DNA of 64,000 nt, taken from Actinomycetota bacterium (GTDB lineage: Bacteria > Actinomycetota > Thermoleophilia > BMS3ABIN01). The stretch covers positions 62,001 through 126,000 of the forward strand of contig JACRMB010000003.1 of assembly GCA_016235065.1 (NCBI GenBank). The letters run 5' to 3'. Both the position numbers and the translations under genes were made by a program. The notes under the pieces are model-generated. The model was not told the DNA's origin, ran no database searches, and was given only the letters and a program-made list of their open reading frames with translations. Positions 41,634 through 50,546 of this stretch are shown one piece after another. How positions within the stretch are numbered: the first letter of the stretch is position 1; every line of letters starts with the position of its first letter.

Positions 41634-43172
41634 TTGAGCGGCCGTAGCGGCCAGGATGGGCTGCGCAGCCAGCCGGTACCTGGGGCCCGCGCGCGCCTGC
41701 GGGATAACAAACGCTACCGCTGGATGGTGCTGGTCACGGTAGCCAGCGGCATGATGATGGCGATCCTGAGTTCGTCCATCGTCAACATCGCCCTGCCGAC
41801 GATCGCCGCTGAGTTCGGTTCAAACATCAACACCATGACCTGGGTGGTCACCATCTTCATGATCACCCAGGCGACGCTGATGCCGGTTTGGGGACGCGCC
41901 GGCGACATGTATGGCCACAAGAAGATCTTCATCATCGGCCTGCTGCTGTTCACCTCGACCTCGGTTCTCTGTACTGTCGCCTGGGATCCATACAGTCTGA
42001 TCGCCGGTCGCGCCCTCCAGGCGGTAGGCTCCAGCGCCCTGGCTCCAATGGCGCTGGCGTTCATCTTCGGCGCCTTCCCGCCGCGCGATCGGGCCCAGGC
42101 ACTCGGCATCATGGGAGGGGTCATCGGCGCGGCTCCCGTGCTGGGGCTTACCGGCGGCGGCCTGCTGGTCGAGGCGTTCGGCTGGCGTAGCGTCTTCTTC
42201 ATCAACATCCCGCTCTGTGCCCTCATCGTTCCCGCAGCCCTGTTCGTTCTGAAAGAATCGGATGCCAACGAAGAGACCGGTTTTGATATTCCCGGCGCCG
42301 TGATGCTTTCGACCGGCCTGTTCGCCGGGCTGCTGGGGCTGAATCAGGGCAAGAACTGGGGCTGGAGCGATCCCAGGATACTCGGCTGCTTCGCGCTGAT
42401 GGTGGTGCTGGTAACAGCTTTCGTCTTCTGGGAGAAGCGGATCGAGCGGCCGATGCTCGACCTCGGCCTGCTCCGGATCAGGTCCCTGACGTCGGCCAAC
42501 ATCGCCGGGTTCTTCTCATCAGGAGCCATGTTCGGTTCGCTGGTCCTGCTGCCTTACTTCTTCCAGTCGGTGCTCGGTGATGAGCCGGCGGCAACCGGAT
42601 TCGAGCTGGCGCCGCTGGCGCTGATGTTCGTCCTGGTCGCGCCCATAGGAGGAAGGCTTACTTCCAGGATCGGGGCGCGGGCGACCGCTTCGGCGGGGCT
42701 GTTCGTGGCCGCGCTCGGTTTCTTCATCCTGGCGATGCAGCTGTCGCCGGATGCGTCCGGCCTGAACATAGCTCTGGCGATCATGGTCACCGGCATCGGG
42801 CTCGGGCTCACAATGGCGCCGCTGACGACTGCCGCCGTGCACGACGCGCCTCTGGAGAAGCGTGGCATCGCCTCCTCGCTGCCCAACATGAGCCGGTTTA
42901 TCGGCGGCTCTTTCGCAATCGCCATCTTCAGTACTTACCTCTCATCGCGGATGACCGGCCATCTGCTCGATGCCGGAGTGCCCGCGGATGCTATCGCTGC
43001 CGGGAGGTCTGCTGCGGGTGCCGGCAGCGCTGACAATCCTATGGTCAGGGAAGCGCTGTCCATGTCTTTTCAGGATGTCTTTCTCTTCGCCATCTCTTTC
43101 CTGGTGATATCCTTCATCGTCGTGCAGTTCATCCCCAGATTGCGCGACAGCAGCAGCGGAAGGACGGATTAG
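41634..43172 (+). CDS. MFS multidrug transporter, DHA2 (EmrB/QacA) family
   Basis: A 512-residue protein with 14 predicted helices. SSIVNIALPTIAAEFG in helix 1 and GRAGDMYGHKKIFIIGLLLF (motif A) mark the DHA2 proton antiporter group, with GLTGGGLLVEAFGWRSVFFINIP (motif C). It likely exports drugs or toxic metabolites. TTG at 41634 has no good SD. It sits 40 bp after the ABC permease on the same strand and may belong to the abrB-controlled efflux unit. Confidence 0.92.
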   Translation: MSGRSGQDGLRSQPVPGARARLRDNKRYRWMVLVTVASGMMMAILSSSIVNIALPTIAAEFGSNINTMTWVVTIFMITQATLMPVWGRAGDMYGHKKIFIIGLLLFTSTSVLCTVAWDPYSLIAGRALQAVGSSALAPMALAFIFGAFPPRDRAQALGIMGGVIGAAPVLGLTGGGLLVEAFGWRSVFFINIPLCALIVPAALFVLKESDANEETGFDIPGAVMLSTGLFAGLLGLNQGKNWGWSDPRILGCFALMVVLVTAFVFWEKRIERPMLDLGLLRIRSLTSANIAGFFSSGAMFGSLVLLPYFFQSVLGDEPAATGFELAPLALMFVLVAPIGGRLTSRIGARATASAGLFVAALGFFILAMQLSPDASGLNIALAIMVTGIGLGLTMAPLTTAAVHDAPLEKRGIASSLPNMSRFIGGSFAIAIFSTYLSSRMTGHLLDAGVPADAIAAGRSAAGAGSADNPMVREALSMSFQDVFLFAISFLVISFIVVQFIPRLRDSSSGRTD

Positions 43173-43267
43173 AAATTTGCGGTGGCCATGAAGATGCGGC
43201 GATAGAGGCAGCTACGAGAGGTGCCTGCCGGTTCAACTTTCCAGGGCGCTATGCCGTATCAAGGAGT

Positions 43268-43495
43268 ATGAGCGTTTTTCTGAGAACACTCGCTGTCATC
43301 GCCATCGCTCTGTCCTTCTCATTGCCGGCCCTGGCCTGCGGCGGCGATTCCGGTTCCGGCGGAGATAATCCAGGCAACTATCTGGTTCCGGATTACGAAG
43401 GGCAGAAGCAGAAAGCGAACGACGCCGCCGAAAAGGCCGAACAGAAACAGCAGGAGATCGAGGAAAGCCTGAAGCAGATGGAAGAGGGGCCCTAA
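43268..43495 (+). CDS. Small secreted or lipid-anchored helical protein
   Basis: A 75-residue protein: signal peptide (residues 1-23, ending ALAC, a weak lipobox), a Gly/Ser/Asp linker and a charged coiled-coil helix (QKQKANDAAEKAEQKQQEIEESLKQMEE). ATG at 43268 follows AAGGAGT. Function unknown. A strong hairpin follows its stop. Confidence 0.75.
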   Translation: MSVFLRTLAVIAIALSFSLPALACGGDSGSGGDNPGNYLVPDYEGQKQKANDAAEKAEQKQQEIEESLKQMEEGP

Positions 43496-43497
43496 AA

Positions 43498-43522
43498 AAG
43501 GGACGCCGAAACGGCGTCCCTT
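43498..43522. terminator. Bidirectional-type terminator hairpin
   Basis: Perfect 11-bp stem AAGGGACGCCG/CGGCGTCCCTT with an AAA loop. On the minus strand it is followed by six T, on the plus strand by only two T before CTGTG. It lies between the convergent small genes at 43268 (+) and 43778 (-) and could serve both. Confidence 0.8.
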
Positions 43523-43619
43523 CTGTGTGCCTGTGCCCCTTCAATCTTTGTTATTCCGGCATTCTTACTGCTCGACCATTCATTTTGATTCAGCCTGATC
43601 TTCTCTGCTTTGCTTTGCC

Positions 43620-43778
43620 TTACTCGACCGCTTCGCTTCTCAAGTCAGCTATCTGGTCCTCGATCTCCAGCATCTGGAAGTCGATGGTGTGCGCTCCGTG
43701 ATTTGACCTGACTTTTCTCAACTCGCTCAGTTCCTGCTTGAGTTCCTCGATCTGCCTTTCCCGTTCCTGTGGCGTCAT
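43620..43778 (-). CDS. Small coiled-coil protein, 52 residues
   Basis: A short gene with an excellent SD (AAAGGAGC, 5 nt before ATG at 43778). The product is a charged helix: TPQERERQIEELKQELSELR, then an amphipathic IDFQMLEIEDQIADLRSEAV. The heptad pattern suggests a dimeric coiled coil. The family is not recognised. It would end at the hairpin near 43500. Confidence 0.65.
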   Translation of the reverse strand: MTPQERERQIEELKQELSELRKVRSNHGAHTIDFQMLEIEDQIADLRSEAVE

Positions 43779-43969
43779 TTTTAGCTCCTTTCCGGCCGCT
43801 TATGAATATTTAGATGCCGTATTGTGTAAAAAGATGCAAAGCGGCTTGCGGCCAGGGATGCTCACAGCCGGATCTGGATGCGCCGGAACACGCGCAACTG
43901 TTCCAGAGGTAAGCCCGGCAACGCGTTGAATATGTTAAAAACCATCCCGCCATACAAGGAGAAACACCG

Positions 43970-44692
43970 GTGAAACTCGATATAGGACGCGTATTCAACA
44001 GCGTTGTCGAACTGATCAAGAACAATCCCTTGATCCTGGCTCCGCAGATCGCCGCCGCCGTACTGACATTTGTGATGTCATTGCTGCTGGCTGACTCAAT
44101 GGTAAGCACGACTGAATTCACTGAAGGCGACTGGGATACATTCGTGTCGGGCATCAACTGGGGAGCCCTGGCGGCTTTCGTCACCATGTCGATCGTCTTC
44201 TACGTGTTCGCCTATGGTATCTCGCTGGGAATGGCCTGTGACGCCGTCGAAACCGGCACGGCATCCATCGGGGGCGGGCTCTCGCGGTTCCTGAGCCGGC
44301 TCCTTCATCTGATCGTCGCCGGCATCCTGGTCGGCATAATCGTGGCAGTCGGCCTGCTGCTTTGCATCCTCCCGGGCCTGGCCGCCGGATTCTTCCTGAT
44401 GTTCACATTTGTGGCTATCGTCTACTCGAAGCGGAGCGCCTTAGAGGGCATCTCAGGAAGTATCGAGATGGCGAAGAGCAACGTACCGGACGCCCTGCTG
44501 TTCCTGCTGATCATCACGGGCATCTCCTTCACCGGCAGTTTTATCGGCAACATCTTCGATATCATCCCCGTGATCGGGGGCCTCATCTCATCAGTGCTGG
44601 AAGGAGCGCTATCGGTGTTCACCACAGTGCTTCTGGTAAAAGTCTATGCGGAGCTGCTCGAGTCCGAACCAGTAGCGGAGACAGTTATCTGA
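43970..44692 (+). CDS. Multipass membrane protein, DUF4013-like
   Basis: A 240-residue protein with six hydrophobic segments and the repeated architecture of DUF4013/glycerophosphodiester-phosphodiesterase-type membrane domains: IGRVFNSVVELIKNNPLIL at the start, AVGLLLCILPGLAAGFFLMFTFVAIVYSKRSALEGISGSIEMAKSN in the middle. Function unknown. GTG at 43970 has AAGGAGA 7 nt upstream. Confidence 0.75.
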   Translation: MKLDIGRVFNSVVELIKNNPLILAPQIAAAVLTFVMSLLLADSMVSTTEFTEGDWDTFVSGINWGALAAFVTMSIVFYVFAYGISLGMACDAVETGTASIGGGLSRFLSRLLHLIVAGILVGIIVAVGLLLCILPGLAAGFFLMFTFVAIVYSKRSALEGISGSIEMAKSNVPDALLFLLIITGISFTGSFIGNIFDIIPVIGGLISSVLEGALSVFTTVLLVKVYAELLESEPVAETVI

Positions 44693-44769
44693 TCAGCTGA
44701 AGAAGGGCGAGGAGCTCTGCAGCATGCCGCCCGGGAGTCAGGGCAATGGTGCTCCGAACGTGAGCCTGC

Positions 44770-46080
44770 TCAGGAAAACAGGCTGGTAGCCACCAGCAGC
44801 AAGCTCAGTACGATCAACGCGGCAGTAGTCAGGCCGGCAACGATATTGTGCCGGCGGCTGTTGGCGTATTCCCCCATGATCCCCTTGTCGTTCACGATCA
44901 CCATCACGAAGATGAGGATGAGCGGCAGGAGGATGCCGTTCACGTCCTGGGCCAGGACCATGATGCTGAGCAGCGGCAGGTTGGGGATGAGGGCGACGCC
45001 GGCGCCGATGACGATGCTGGCCGTGAAGATGCCGTGGAAGATCGGCGCCTCCCTGAAAGAGCGGTTGACCCCCGATTCGAAGCCGAAAGCCTCGCAGATG
45101 GCGTAGGCGGTAGCGAGGGGCAGGATGCCCGCCGCCAGAACCGAAGCGTTCAGCAGCCCGAAGGCGAACAGGTTGGACGCCCATTCCCCAGCGAGCGGCA
45201 CCAGGGCCTGGGCCGCCTGGTCGGCGGTGTTGATGTCGCCGCCGGTCTTGTAGATGGTCGCCGCGCAGGCGACGATGATGAACAGCGCCACCACATCGGT
45301 GATCACAGCTCCCAGGATGACCTCAGCCTTTGTGTAGCGGAAATGTTTGATGGAGATACCCTTATCCACCACGTATGCCTGGATGAAGAACTGGCCCCAG
45401 GGTGTGATCGTGGTGCCGATGACGGCGATCGACAGCAGGATGTAGCCCGCATTCATCTGGAACGACGGCACCACGGTATCGTGCAGCGCCTGGCCCCAGT
45501 CGGGATGGGCCATGAATCCCGAGATCACGTAGGAAAGATAAAAGGTTGAAAAGACCAGGAAGACCCGCTCGGCGATCTTGTAGGAGCCCCGCACCACCAG
45601 CAGCCAGATGAAGGCGGCCACGAAGGGCACCGTGTAATACTTCGAGGCGCCGAACAGCTGAAAACTCGAAGCGATGCCTGAGAATTCGGAGATGGTCGTG
45701 CCCAGGTTGGCGATCAGCATGGCAATCATGGCGAAGACCGTCATCTTCAGCCGGAAGCGCTCGCGGATCAGCGCCGCCAGCCCCTGGCCGGTCACGATTC
45801 CCATACGGGCGCCCATCTCCTGGGTGACCGCGAGGCTGAGAGTTATGAGCAGGAGCATCCAGAGCATGCTGTAACCGTAGCGGCCGCCGGCCATGGAATA
45901 GGTAGCGATGCCGCCGGCGTCGTTGTCGGCGTTGGCTGTGATCAGGCCGGGGCCGATCAGGGCCAGGAAAAGCAGCAGGCGGGTGCGGCCGATGCGGGGC
46001 ATGTGTGGCAGTCTGGGGCTTGGCAGCTGGGACAGCCGGGAACGGCCGATGTGCGGGAGAGCTTTTATGCGGCGGCGCAT
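44770..46080 (-). CDS. Nramp-superfamily transporter, probably Mg2+ (NRMT-like)
   Basis: A 436-residue protein with about 11 helices of the LeuT/Nramp fold. Helix 1 has ANADNDAGGIATYS (Asp52 and Asp54) where transition-metal Nramps have DPGN. Helix 6 has GTTITPWGQFF where they have the MPH motif, so the metal-selecting methionine is missing. This fits Nramp-related Mg2+ transporters described in Eggerthella. The adjacent PRC-MgtE-CBS protein and the M-box riboswitch both argue for magnesium. ATG 46080 is 15 bp after the partner's stop; a Met at residue 27 is an alternative start. Confidence 0.82.
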   Translation of the reverse strand: MRRRIKALPHIGRSRLSQLPSPRLPHMPRIGRTRLLLFLALIGPGLITANADNDAGGIATYSMAGGRYGYSMLWMLLLITLSLAVTQEMGARMGIVTGQGLAALIRERFRLKMTVFAMIAMLIANLGTTISEFSGIASSFQLFGASKYYTVPFVAAFIWLLVVRGSYKIAERVFLVFSTFYLSYVISGFMAHPDWGQALHDTVVPSFQMNAGYILLSIAVIGTTITPWGQFFIQAYVVDKGISIKHFRYTKAEVILGAVITDVVALFIIVACAATIYKTGGDINTADQAAQALVPLAGEWASNLFAFGLLNASVLAAGILPLATAYAICEAFGFESGVNRSFREAPIFHGIFTASIVIGAGVALIPNLPLLSIMVLAQDVNGILLPLILIFVMVIVNDKGIMGEYANSRRHNIVAGLTTAALIVLSLLLVATSLFS

Positions 46081-46095
46081 GGTCCTGACTCCACC

Positions 46096-47340
46096 CTAGC
46101 CGAAGATCTTCGGCAGCCGTTTCTTCCAGGTAAGGGGAAGGATGATGTCGATGGCGTCGTCGACGGTGACGATGCCACGCAGGATGTTCTCTTCGTCGAT
46201 GATAGGCAGCGCCAGCAGGTTGTACTTGGCGACGACCTGGGCGACTTCCTCGAGCTTGGCGTCGGCGTGGATGCTGATCAGGTGGTGTTCCATGAACTCT
46301 TCGACCTTCTGGTCGCGCCGGGCCAGCAGCAGGTCGCGCAGGGAGATGACACCGGCAAGATGGCCGTCGTCGTCCACCACGTAGATGTAATAGATCGTCT
46401 CCGCGTCGGGCTCCAGCTCGCGCAGGCGGCCGATGGCCTGGCCCGCGGTCATGCCCGGCGGCACGGACACGAACTCGGTGGTCATGATTCCGCCTGCGGT
46501 GTCTTCCTCGTAGCTGAGCAGCTGCTTGACGTCCCGGGCTTCCTTCATGCGCATGGAGGAAAGCAGCGCGGCTGCCTTTTCCTCGGGCAGGTCGGCTAGC
46601 AGGTCTGCGGCGTCATCCGGGTCCATGTTGGAGAGGATGGTTGCCGCCTTCTTCTCGTCCATGTCATTGAGCAGGGTCGCCTGGAAGTTGGGGTGCATCT
46701 CCTCGACAGTGTCGGCGGCGATCTCCGCCTCAAGTGCCTCGACCACAGCGACGCGGTCTTCCGGAGAAAGCTCGTTGGCGATGTCGGCGATGTCGGCGGG
46801 ATGCAGCAGCGCCAGCTTGTCATGGGTCACCTGCAGCTTCATGCCGCTGGTGTCGCCGCCGCTTACCGGTTCCACGGTCTTCCAGTCCAGGAGATGAGGT
46901 TCCACGCGGCGCGATAGCCGTTCAGCCAGGCGTGACAGACCCAGCCGCCGCATGATGGCGCCGCCGGAGATGTCGACTCCCACTACCCGCAGGCTGCCGT
47001 TGGCGCGGGCCAGCTGCAGGTCGTTGACGCGGATGAGCTTGTGGCCTTCGGTGTCGACGATCTGCTTGTCGAGGATGTCTCCGGCCAGGAATATCTCGCC
47101 GTCCTCGGGCTCGACTGCCTTGAGCTCGCCAGCCGGCAGGCGCAGCATGGTCTGGGATTCCTCGAAATTGCGTACCAGCTGCCAGGGAAGCAGCATCTTC
47201 TGCCTACCGCTTTTCACAACCAGCTTGGTGGCTGACGGGTATTTGCGCTTGATGGTGACGACGATGTCGTCCAGTGTGCCCACGGTCTGCGACCGTGAAT
47301 CCTTGACCTGCTGCCCCAGTAACTTGCTCAGAAAAAACAT
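46096..47340 (-). CDS. PRC-barrel / MgtE-N / CBS regulatory protein, no membrane part
   Basis: A 414-residue soluble protein. Two PRC-barrel-like repeats (residues 1-150: LSKLLGQQVKDSRSQTVGTL, LAGDILDKQIVDTEGHKLIRV) precede the MgtE superhelical domain (LLHPADIADIANELSPEDR, NMDPDDAADLLADLPEEKA) and a CBS pair (YEEDTAGGIMTTEFV to VTVDDAIDII). It is the magnesium-sensing cytosolic half of MgtE without the channel. Paired with the Nramp-like gene it probably gates that transporter. ATG at 47340 follows AGGTGGG by 4 nt; the longer frame lacks an SD. It is first gene after the M-box. Confidence 0.88.
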   Translation of the reverse strand: MFFLSKLLGQQVKDSRSQTVGTLDDIVVTIKRKYPSATKLVVKSGRQKMLLPWQLVRNFEESQTMLRLPAGELKAVEPEDGEIFLAGDILDKQIVDTEGHKLIRVNDLQLARANGSLRVVGVDISGGAIMRRLGLSRLAERLSRRVEPHLLDWKTVEPVSGGDTSGMKLQVTHDKLALLHPADIADIANELSPEDRVAVVEALEAEIAADTVEEMHPNFQATLLNDMDEKKAATILSNMDPDDAADLLADLPEEKAAALLSSMRMKEARDVKQLLSYEEDTAGGIMTTEFVSVPPGMTAGQAIGRLRELEPDAETIYYIYVVDDDGHLAGVISLRDLLLARRDQKVEEFMEHHLISIHADAKLEEVAQVVAKYNLLALPIIDEENILRGIVTVDDAIDIILPLTWKKRLPKIFG

Positions 47341-47451
47341 GTTGCCCACCTGCCTTCGATTCCCGACTGACACCCCTTTCGGAGTGCATGCCGATCCGTG
47401 AGACGTAGTCTCAGGAAATCACTTTTCCATAAAACTTCCATATCCGGGAAT

Positions 47452-47473
47452 AAAAAAACCTCCCATGGGGAGG
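47452..47473 (-). terminator. Terminator of the M-box leader
   Basis: CCTCCC-cat-GGGAGG followed by T7 on the minus strand, 110 bp before the start codon; formed in the Mg2+-bound state by analogy with other M-boxes. Confidence 0.8.
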
Positions 47474-47760
47474 CTCAGGCTGGCGCCAGCGGCCACCATC
47501 GCAGGTGGAACCGCCCGCGGCAAGCAGGCAGGCGCGCGTTAGCACGCCTACAAAGGCCTTCCCCAACTCGTACAAGCTTTGGCACAGCGCATCGTAGAGT
47601 GCGGTGGCGGCCTCGGGTCTCGCGACCTGTGCCGTCCATGCTCTCAGCCGTTTCGGGCAGAACCTTATGCCGGTAATGCCTGTTCTACCCGTTGGGGTCT
47701 TTGGACCTTTCCGGGCAACGGCCTGTGTCCGCGCTGGAGCCTCACCTAACGAGGATACGG
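47452..47760 (-). ncRNA. M-box (ykoK) Mg2+ riboswitch with terminator
   Basis: The minus strand contains the M-box core in order: CGTTAGGTGAGGCTCC (47755-47740), ACAGG, TTGCCCGGAAAGGTCC, AAAGACCCCAACGGGT, AGAACAGG and CATAAGG. These match the conserved Mg2+-binding elements of ykoK leaders. The element is longer than usual because of inserted arms. It ends with stem CCTCCC/GGGAGG followed by seven T (47473-47452), a terminator expression platform expected to shut off the downstream transporter genes at high Mg2+. Confidence 0.88.
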
Positions 47761-47773
47761 CTTTGCATTACTA

Positions 47774-47802
47774 AAACTAGTCCCGCCGGCTGGCGATGTC
47801 AA
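47774..47802 (-). promoter_or_regulatory. Promoter of the magnesium transport operon
   Basis: -35 TTGACA (47802-47797), 17-bp spacer, TAGTTT (47779-47774) on the minus strand. The start point would be just upstream of the M-box. Confidence 0.55.
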
Positions 47803-47892
47803 GCTGGGGGCACAGCGATATGGCCTATAGCAGGCTGAAACGACCACGCTGGAGATGATAATGGCTGATCGCCATCTGATACAATCCTGATT

Positions 47893-48618
47893 ATGGCGAA
47901 ACCTGCTGAAATCAGCGCTCGCGTGCTCGTGGTCGAGGACGACGAGGGTATCTCTGAAGCGATTGCTTTCAAGCTACGGCAGCATGGTTACATCTGTCTG
48001 ACCGCTGCGGATGGACTCGAAGGACTGAGGCTGTTGCGGCGGGAGAACCCGGATCTCATGGTGCTCGACCTGATGCTGCCGGGCATGGATGGCTGGAAAC
48101 TCTGCGAGCAGGCGCGCCAGGAAAGCTTTGACCTGCCGATTATCATTGTCAGCGCCCGCACCAGCGAATTCGACAAGGTGCAGGCACTTTCGCTGGGTGC
48201 TGACGATTATCTGACCAAGCCTTTCAGCATGAACGAGCTGGCCGCCCGGGTCGAGGCGCATCTGCGCCGGGTCCAGAGGCCGGGCGTAGCGCCGGGTGTT
48301 TCCCCCGGAAGCCAAATCGAGGCTGGTCCGCTCAGCATAGATCCCGGTCGTAAAGAGGCATTCGCCGATGGCGAGCCGGTGGGACTGACTTCAAAGGAGT
48401 ATGCCGTTCTTTATCTGGTGGCCAGTCAGGCGCCAATGGTGCTATCAAGGGAAGATATCTATCGTGCTGTCTGGGGATACGAGATGCTGCACGGCGACCG
48501 GTCGGTCGATGTCTTTGTCCGGCGGATAAGGAAGAAGCTAAAGGCGAAGATCCCGGCGGTGTCGTTTCTGCATACCCACTATGGCTTCGGTTATAAGTTC
48601 GAGTTTAAGGAAGACTAG
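47893..48618 (+). CDS. OmpR-family response regulator, PhoB type
   Basis: A 241-residue regulator. The receiver domain has the acidic pair VEDDEG, the phosphoacceptor in MVLDLMLPGMDG and the Lys in LTKPFSMNEL. The C-terminal winged helix (LTSKEYAVLYLVAS, DIYRAVWGYEMLHGDRSVDVFVRRIRKKL) binds DNA. Its position beside pst-phoU and a PhoR-like kinase, and the PHO boxes upstream of pstS, identify it as the likely phosphate regulator PhoB/PhoP. It is convergent with the kinase, overlapping by 4 bp. Confidence 0.88.
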   Translation: MAKPAEISARVLVVEDDEGISEAIAFKLRQHGYICLTAADGLEGLRLLRRENPDLMVLDLMLPGMDGWKLCEQARQESFDLPIIIVSARTSEFDKVQALSLGADDYLTKPFSMNELAARVEAHLRRVQRPGVAPGVSPGSQIEAGPLSIDPGRKEAFADGEPVGLTSKEYAVLYLVASQAPMVLSREDIYRAVWGYEMLHGDRSVDVFVRRIRKKLKAKIPAVSFLHTHYGFGYKFEFKED

Positions 48619-49823
48619 GAGCGCGAAGGAAAGCTCAGTGTTATCTCAGTGCCGAATCCCTCCCGGCTTTTTGCCGTGACTTGGCCGCCACCGCTCTCCA
48701 CCACATGCTTGACGATGGATAATCCCAGACCAGTGCCGCCCAGGCGGCGGCTGCGAGATTTATCCACTCGGTAGAATCGTTCAAAGATATGGGGAAGGTG
48801 TTCGGCGTCGATACCGATGCCGTCATCCCCGACTGAGAGCCTGACTCCTCCCGCCTCCCTTTCCGCGTTCAGGCTGACGTGGGAACCCCGGCCACTGTAC
48901 CTGATCGCGTTCTCCAGAAGGTTAGTGAGAACGGTAGCGGCCATGCGCTCGGAAAGTGGCAGGACCAGCCCTGGCCGGACCTTGTTGTCGATGCTGATAT
49001 CCGACTGCTGGGCGAGCTGTTCCAGTTTTATGACGATTTTTTCAACTGCTTCAGCAGCATCGGTCTCACCTGAGATAGCCTCAGCAGCGCCGGATTCGAG
49101 CGATGAAAGAAAAAGTATCTCGTCGATCAGCTGGCTGAGCCGCTGTGTCTCCTGGTCGACCCGATCGAGGAACCGGGCGGCTTCATCGGGCGATATCGCG
49201 GGATCCTGCAGCGCTTCGACCATGGCCCGGATCCCAGCCAGCGGCGTGCGCAGTTCGTGCGATACTGTGGCTGCGAACTGGGAGCGCAACTCGCCGAAGT
49301 CCATCGTCGCGGCCACGTCCTGGAGGAAGATCAGGCATTCCACGGAATCCTGGGAGCGGTAAGGTATCAGGCGGGCCTGGTAGGTATGGCGGCCGCTGGA
49401 ATAAAGTCTGACGATGATGACGGCCGGCTTGAGAGTGGCCATTGCCGTGCGGGCGGCCTCATCGAGTTCGTGGCTGCCCATGGTTTCCAGCAGGCCTCGC
49501 CGGCGACGGGGCTGGTCCAGTTCTTCCTCAGCCCGCGCGCTCAGATCGATGATCGTCTGATTCTCGTCAAGCAAGAGTACCGGCAGTGGCGAGTCCAGCA
49601 GGATTCTTTCGAGGCGGATTTTAAAAAGGGGCAGGCTGGCAGCTTCATCAGCCTGTGCGGTCAGCGAACGGACCGTTTCTTCGAGTGAACCGCCGCCAGC
49701 GTGAACGGTTTTCGCGATGCCGGCGTGCTCCCTGCGCAATCGCACAAGCTGCGAGATCGTTACCGCAAGGGCCGCGAGCAGGGCGCCACAGGCGGCGAGA
49801 AGGATTATCTCAGCCGCATTCAT
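48615..49823 (-). CDS. Sensor histidine kinase, PhoR-like
   Basis: A 402-residue kinase with one N-terminal transmembrane helix (residues 5-27), a short coiled coil, a PAS-like domain (LLLDENQTIIDLSARAEEEL), then HELRTPLAGIRAMVEAL (phospho-His), N box VLTNLLENAIRYSG, and G boxes GDDGIGIDAEHLPHIFERF and GGTGLGLSIVKHV. The topology and the lack of a periplasmic domain match PhoR/SenX3, which read phosphate status through PstB-PhoU. It is the last gene of the pst operon, 26 bp after phoU. Confidence 0.88.
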   Translation of the reverse strand: MNAAEIILLAACGALLAALAVTISQLVRLRREHAGIAKTVHAGGGSLEETVRSLTAQADEAASLPLFKIRLERILLDSPLPVLLLDENQTIIDLSARAEEELDQPRRRRGLLETMGSHELDEAARTAMATLKPAVIIVRLYSSGRHTYQARLIPYRSQDSVECLIFLQDVAATMDFGELRSQFAATVSHELRTPLAGIRAMVEALQDPAISPDEAARFLDRVDQETQRLSQLIDEILFLSSLESGAAEAISGETDAAEAVEKIVIKLEQLAQQSDISIDNKVRPGLVLPLSERMAATVLTNLLENAIRYSGRGSHVSLNAEREAGGVRLSVGDDGIGIDAEHLPHIFERFYRVDKSRSRRLGGTGLGLSIVKHVVESGGGQVTAKSREGFGTEITLSFPSRS

Positions 49824-49848
49824 GGCTTAAGCCGGCAGCCGGCCGCGT

Positions 49849-50544
49849 TCATTCGCCGAACCGCTCATCCGGGTTATTGTCGAAATATTTTCCATCAAGA
49901 TGCCCCGTGACCAGGAAGTCGATGCGCTCGCCCATGTCGACGACCTGGTCGGCGATGCGCTCGATGTAGCGGCTGGCGAGGGCAATGTGCGTGGCCCATT
50001 CAGTCGAAGCCGCAGCCGCCTCTTCCCCTTCCGGATGCAGGAGCCGTCCCAGGATCTCCTTGTACATCTCGTCGATTGGCTCGTCGAGTTCCACCAGGGA
50101 TTTGGCCAGCTCCACGTCGCGGTCGGCGAAGGACTTGATGCCCTGGCGCAAAACCTCCAGCGACTGGGCCGACATCTTCCTGAGAAGTTCCATATATGGC
50201 TCGGCGCCGGCGGTACGCTCCAGGCGCTTGGCTATCTTGGCGATGTTGACCGCCAGGTCGCCGATGCGCTCCAGGTGGAGGCTGACGAGCAGGCAGGTGT
50301 GAAGCAGCCGCAGATCGCGGGCCACGGGCTGTTGCTGGGCCTGCAGTGAAAGGCACTTGCCTTCGATCCAGAGGTTGAGTTCGTTGATATCGTCGTCCCC
50401 GGCGATCACGGCGTTGGCCAGGTTGCGGTCGCCCTTGAAAAGGGACTGCGTGGAGAGGTCCACTGATTCGACGACCAGGCTCCCCATGCGCAGGATCTCC
50501 TCGTTAAGCTGTTTGAGCCCTTCATGAAATGACTGTCTGGTCAT
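49849..50544 (-). CDS. phoU: Phosphate transport system regulator PhoU
   Basis: A 231-residue all-helical protein with two PhoU repeats. Metal-site signatures are AGDDDINELNLWIE in repeat 1 and LVELDEPIDEMYKEIL in repeat 2, plus HLERIGDLAVNIAK and RYIERIADQVVDMGERI. It links the Pst transporter to the sensor kinase and limits uptake when phosphate is ample. ATG at 50544, 2 bp after the pstB stop. Confidence 0.95.
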   Translation of the reverse strand: MTRQSFHEGLKQLNEEILRMGSLVVESVDLSTQSLFKGDRNLANAVIAGDDDINELNLWIEGKCLSLQAQQQPVARDLRLLHTCLLVSLHLERIGDLAVNIAKIAKRLERTAGAEPYMELLRKMSAQSLEVLRQGIKSFADRDVELAKSLVELDEPIDEMYKEILGRLLHPEGEEAAAASTEWATHIALASRYIERIADQVVDMGERIDFLVTGHLDGKYFDNNPDERFGE

Positions 50545-50546
50545 GG

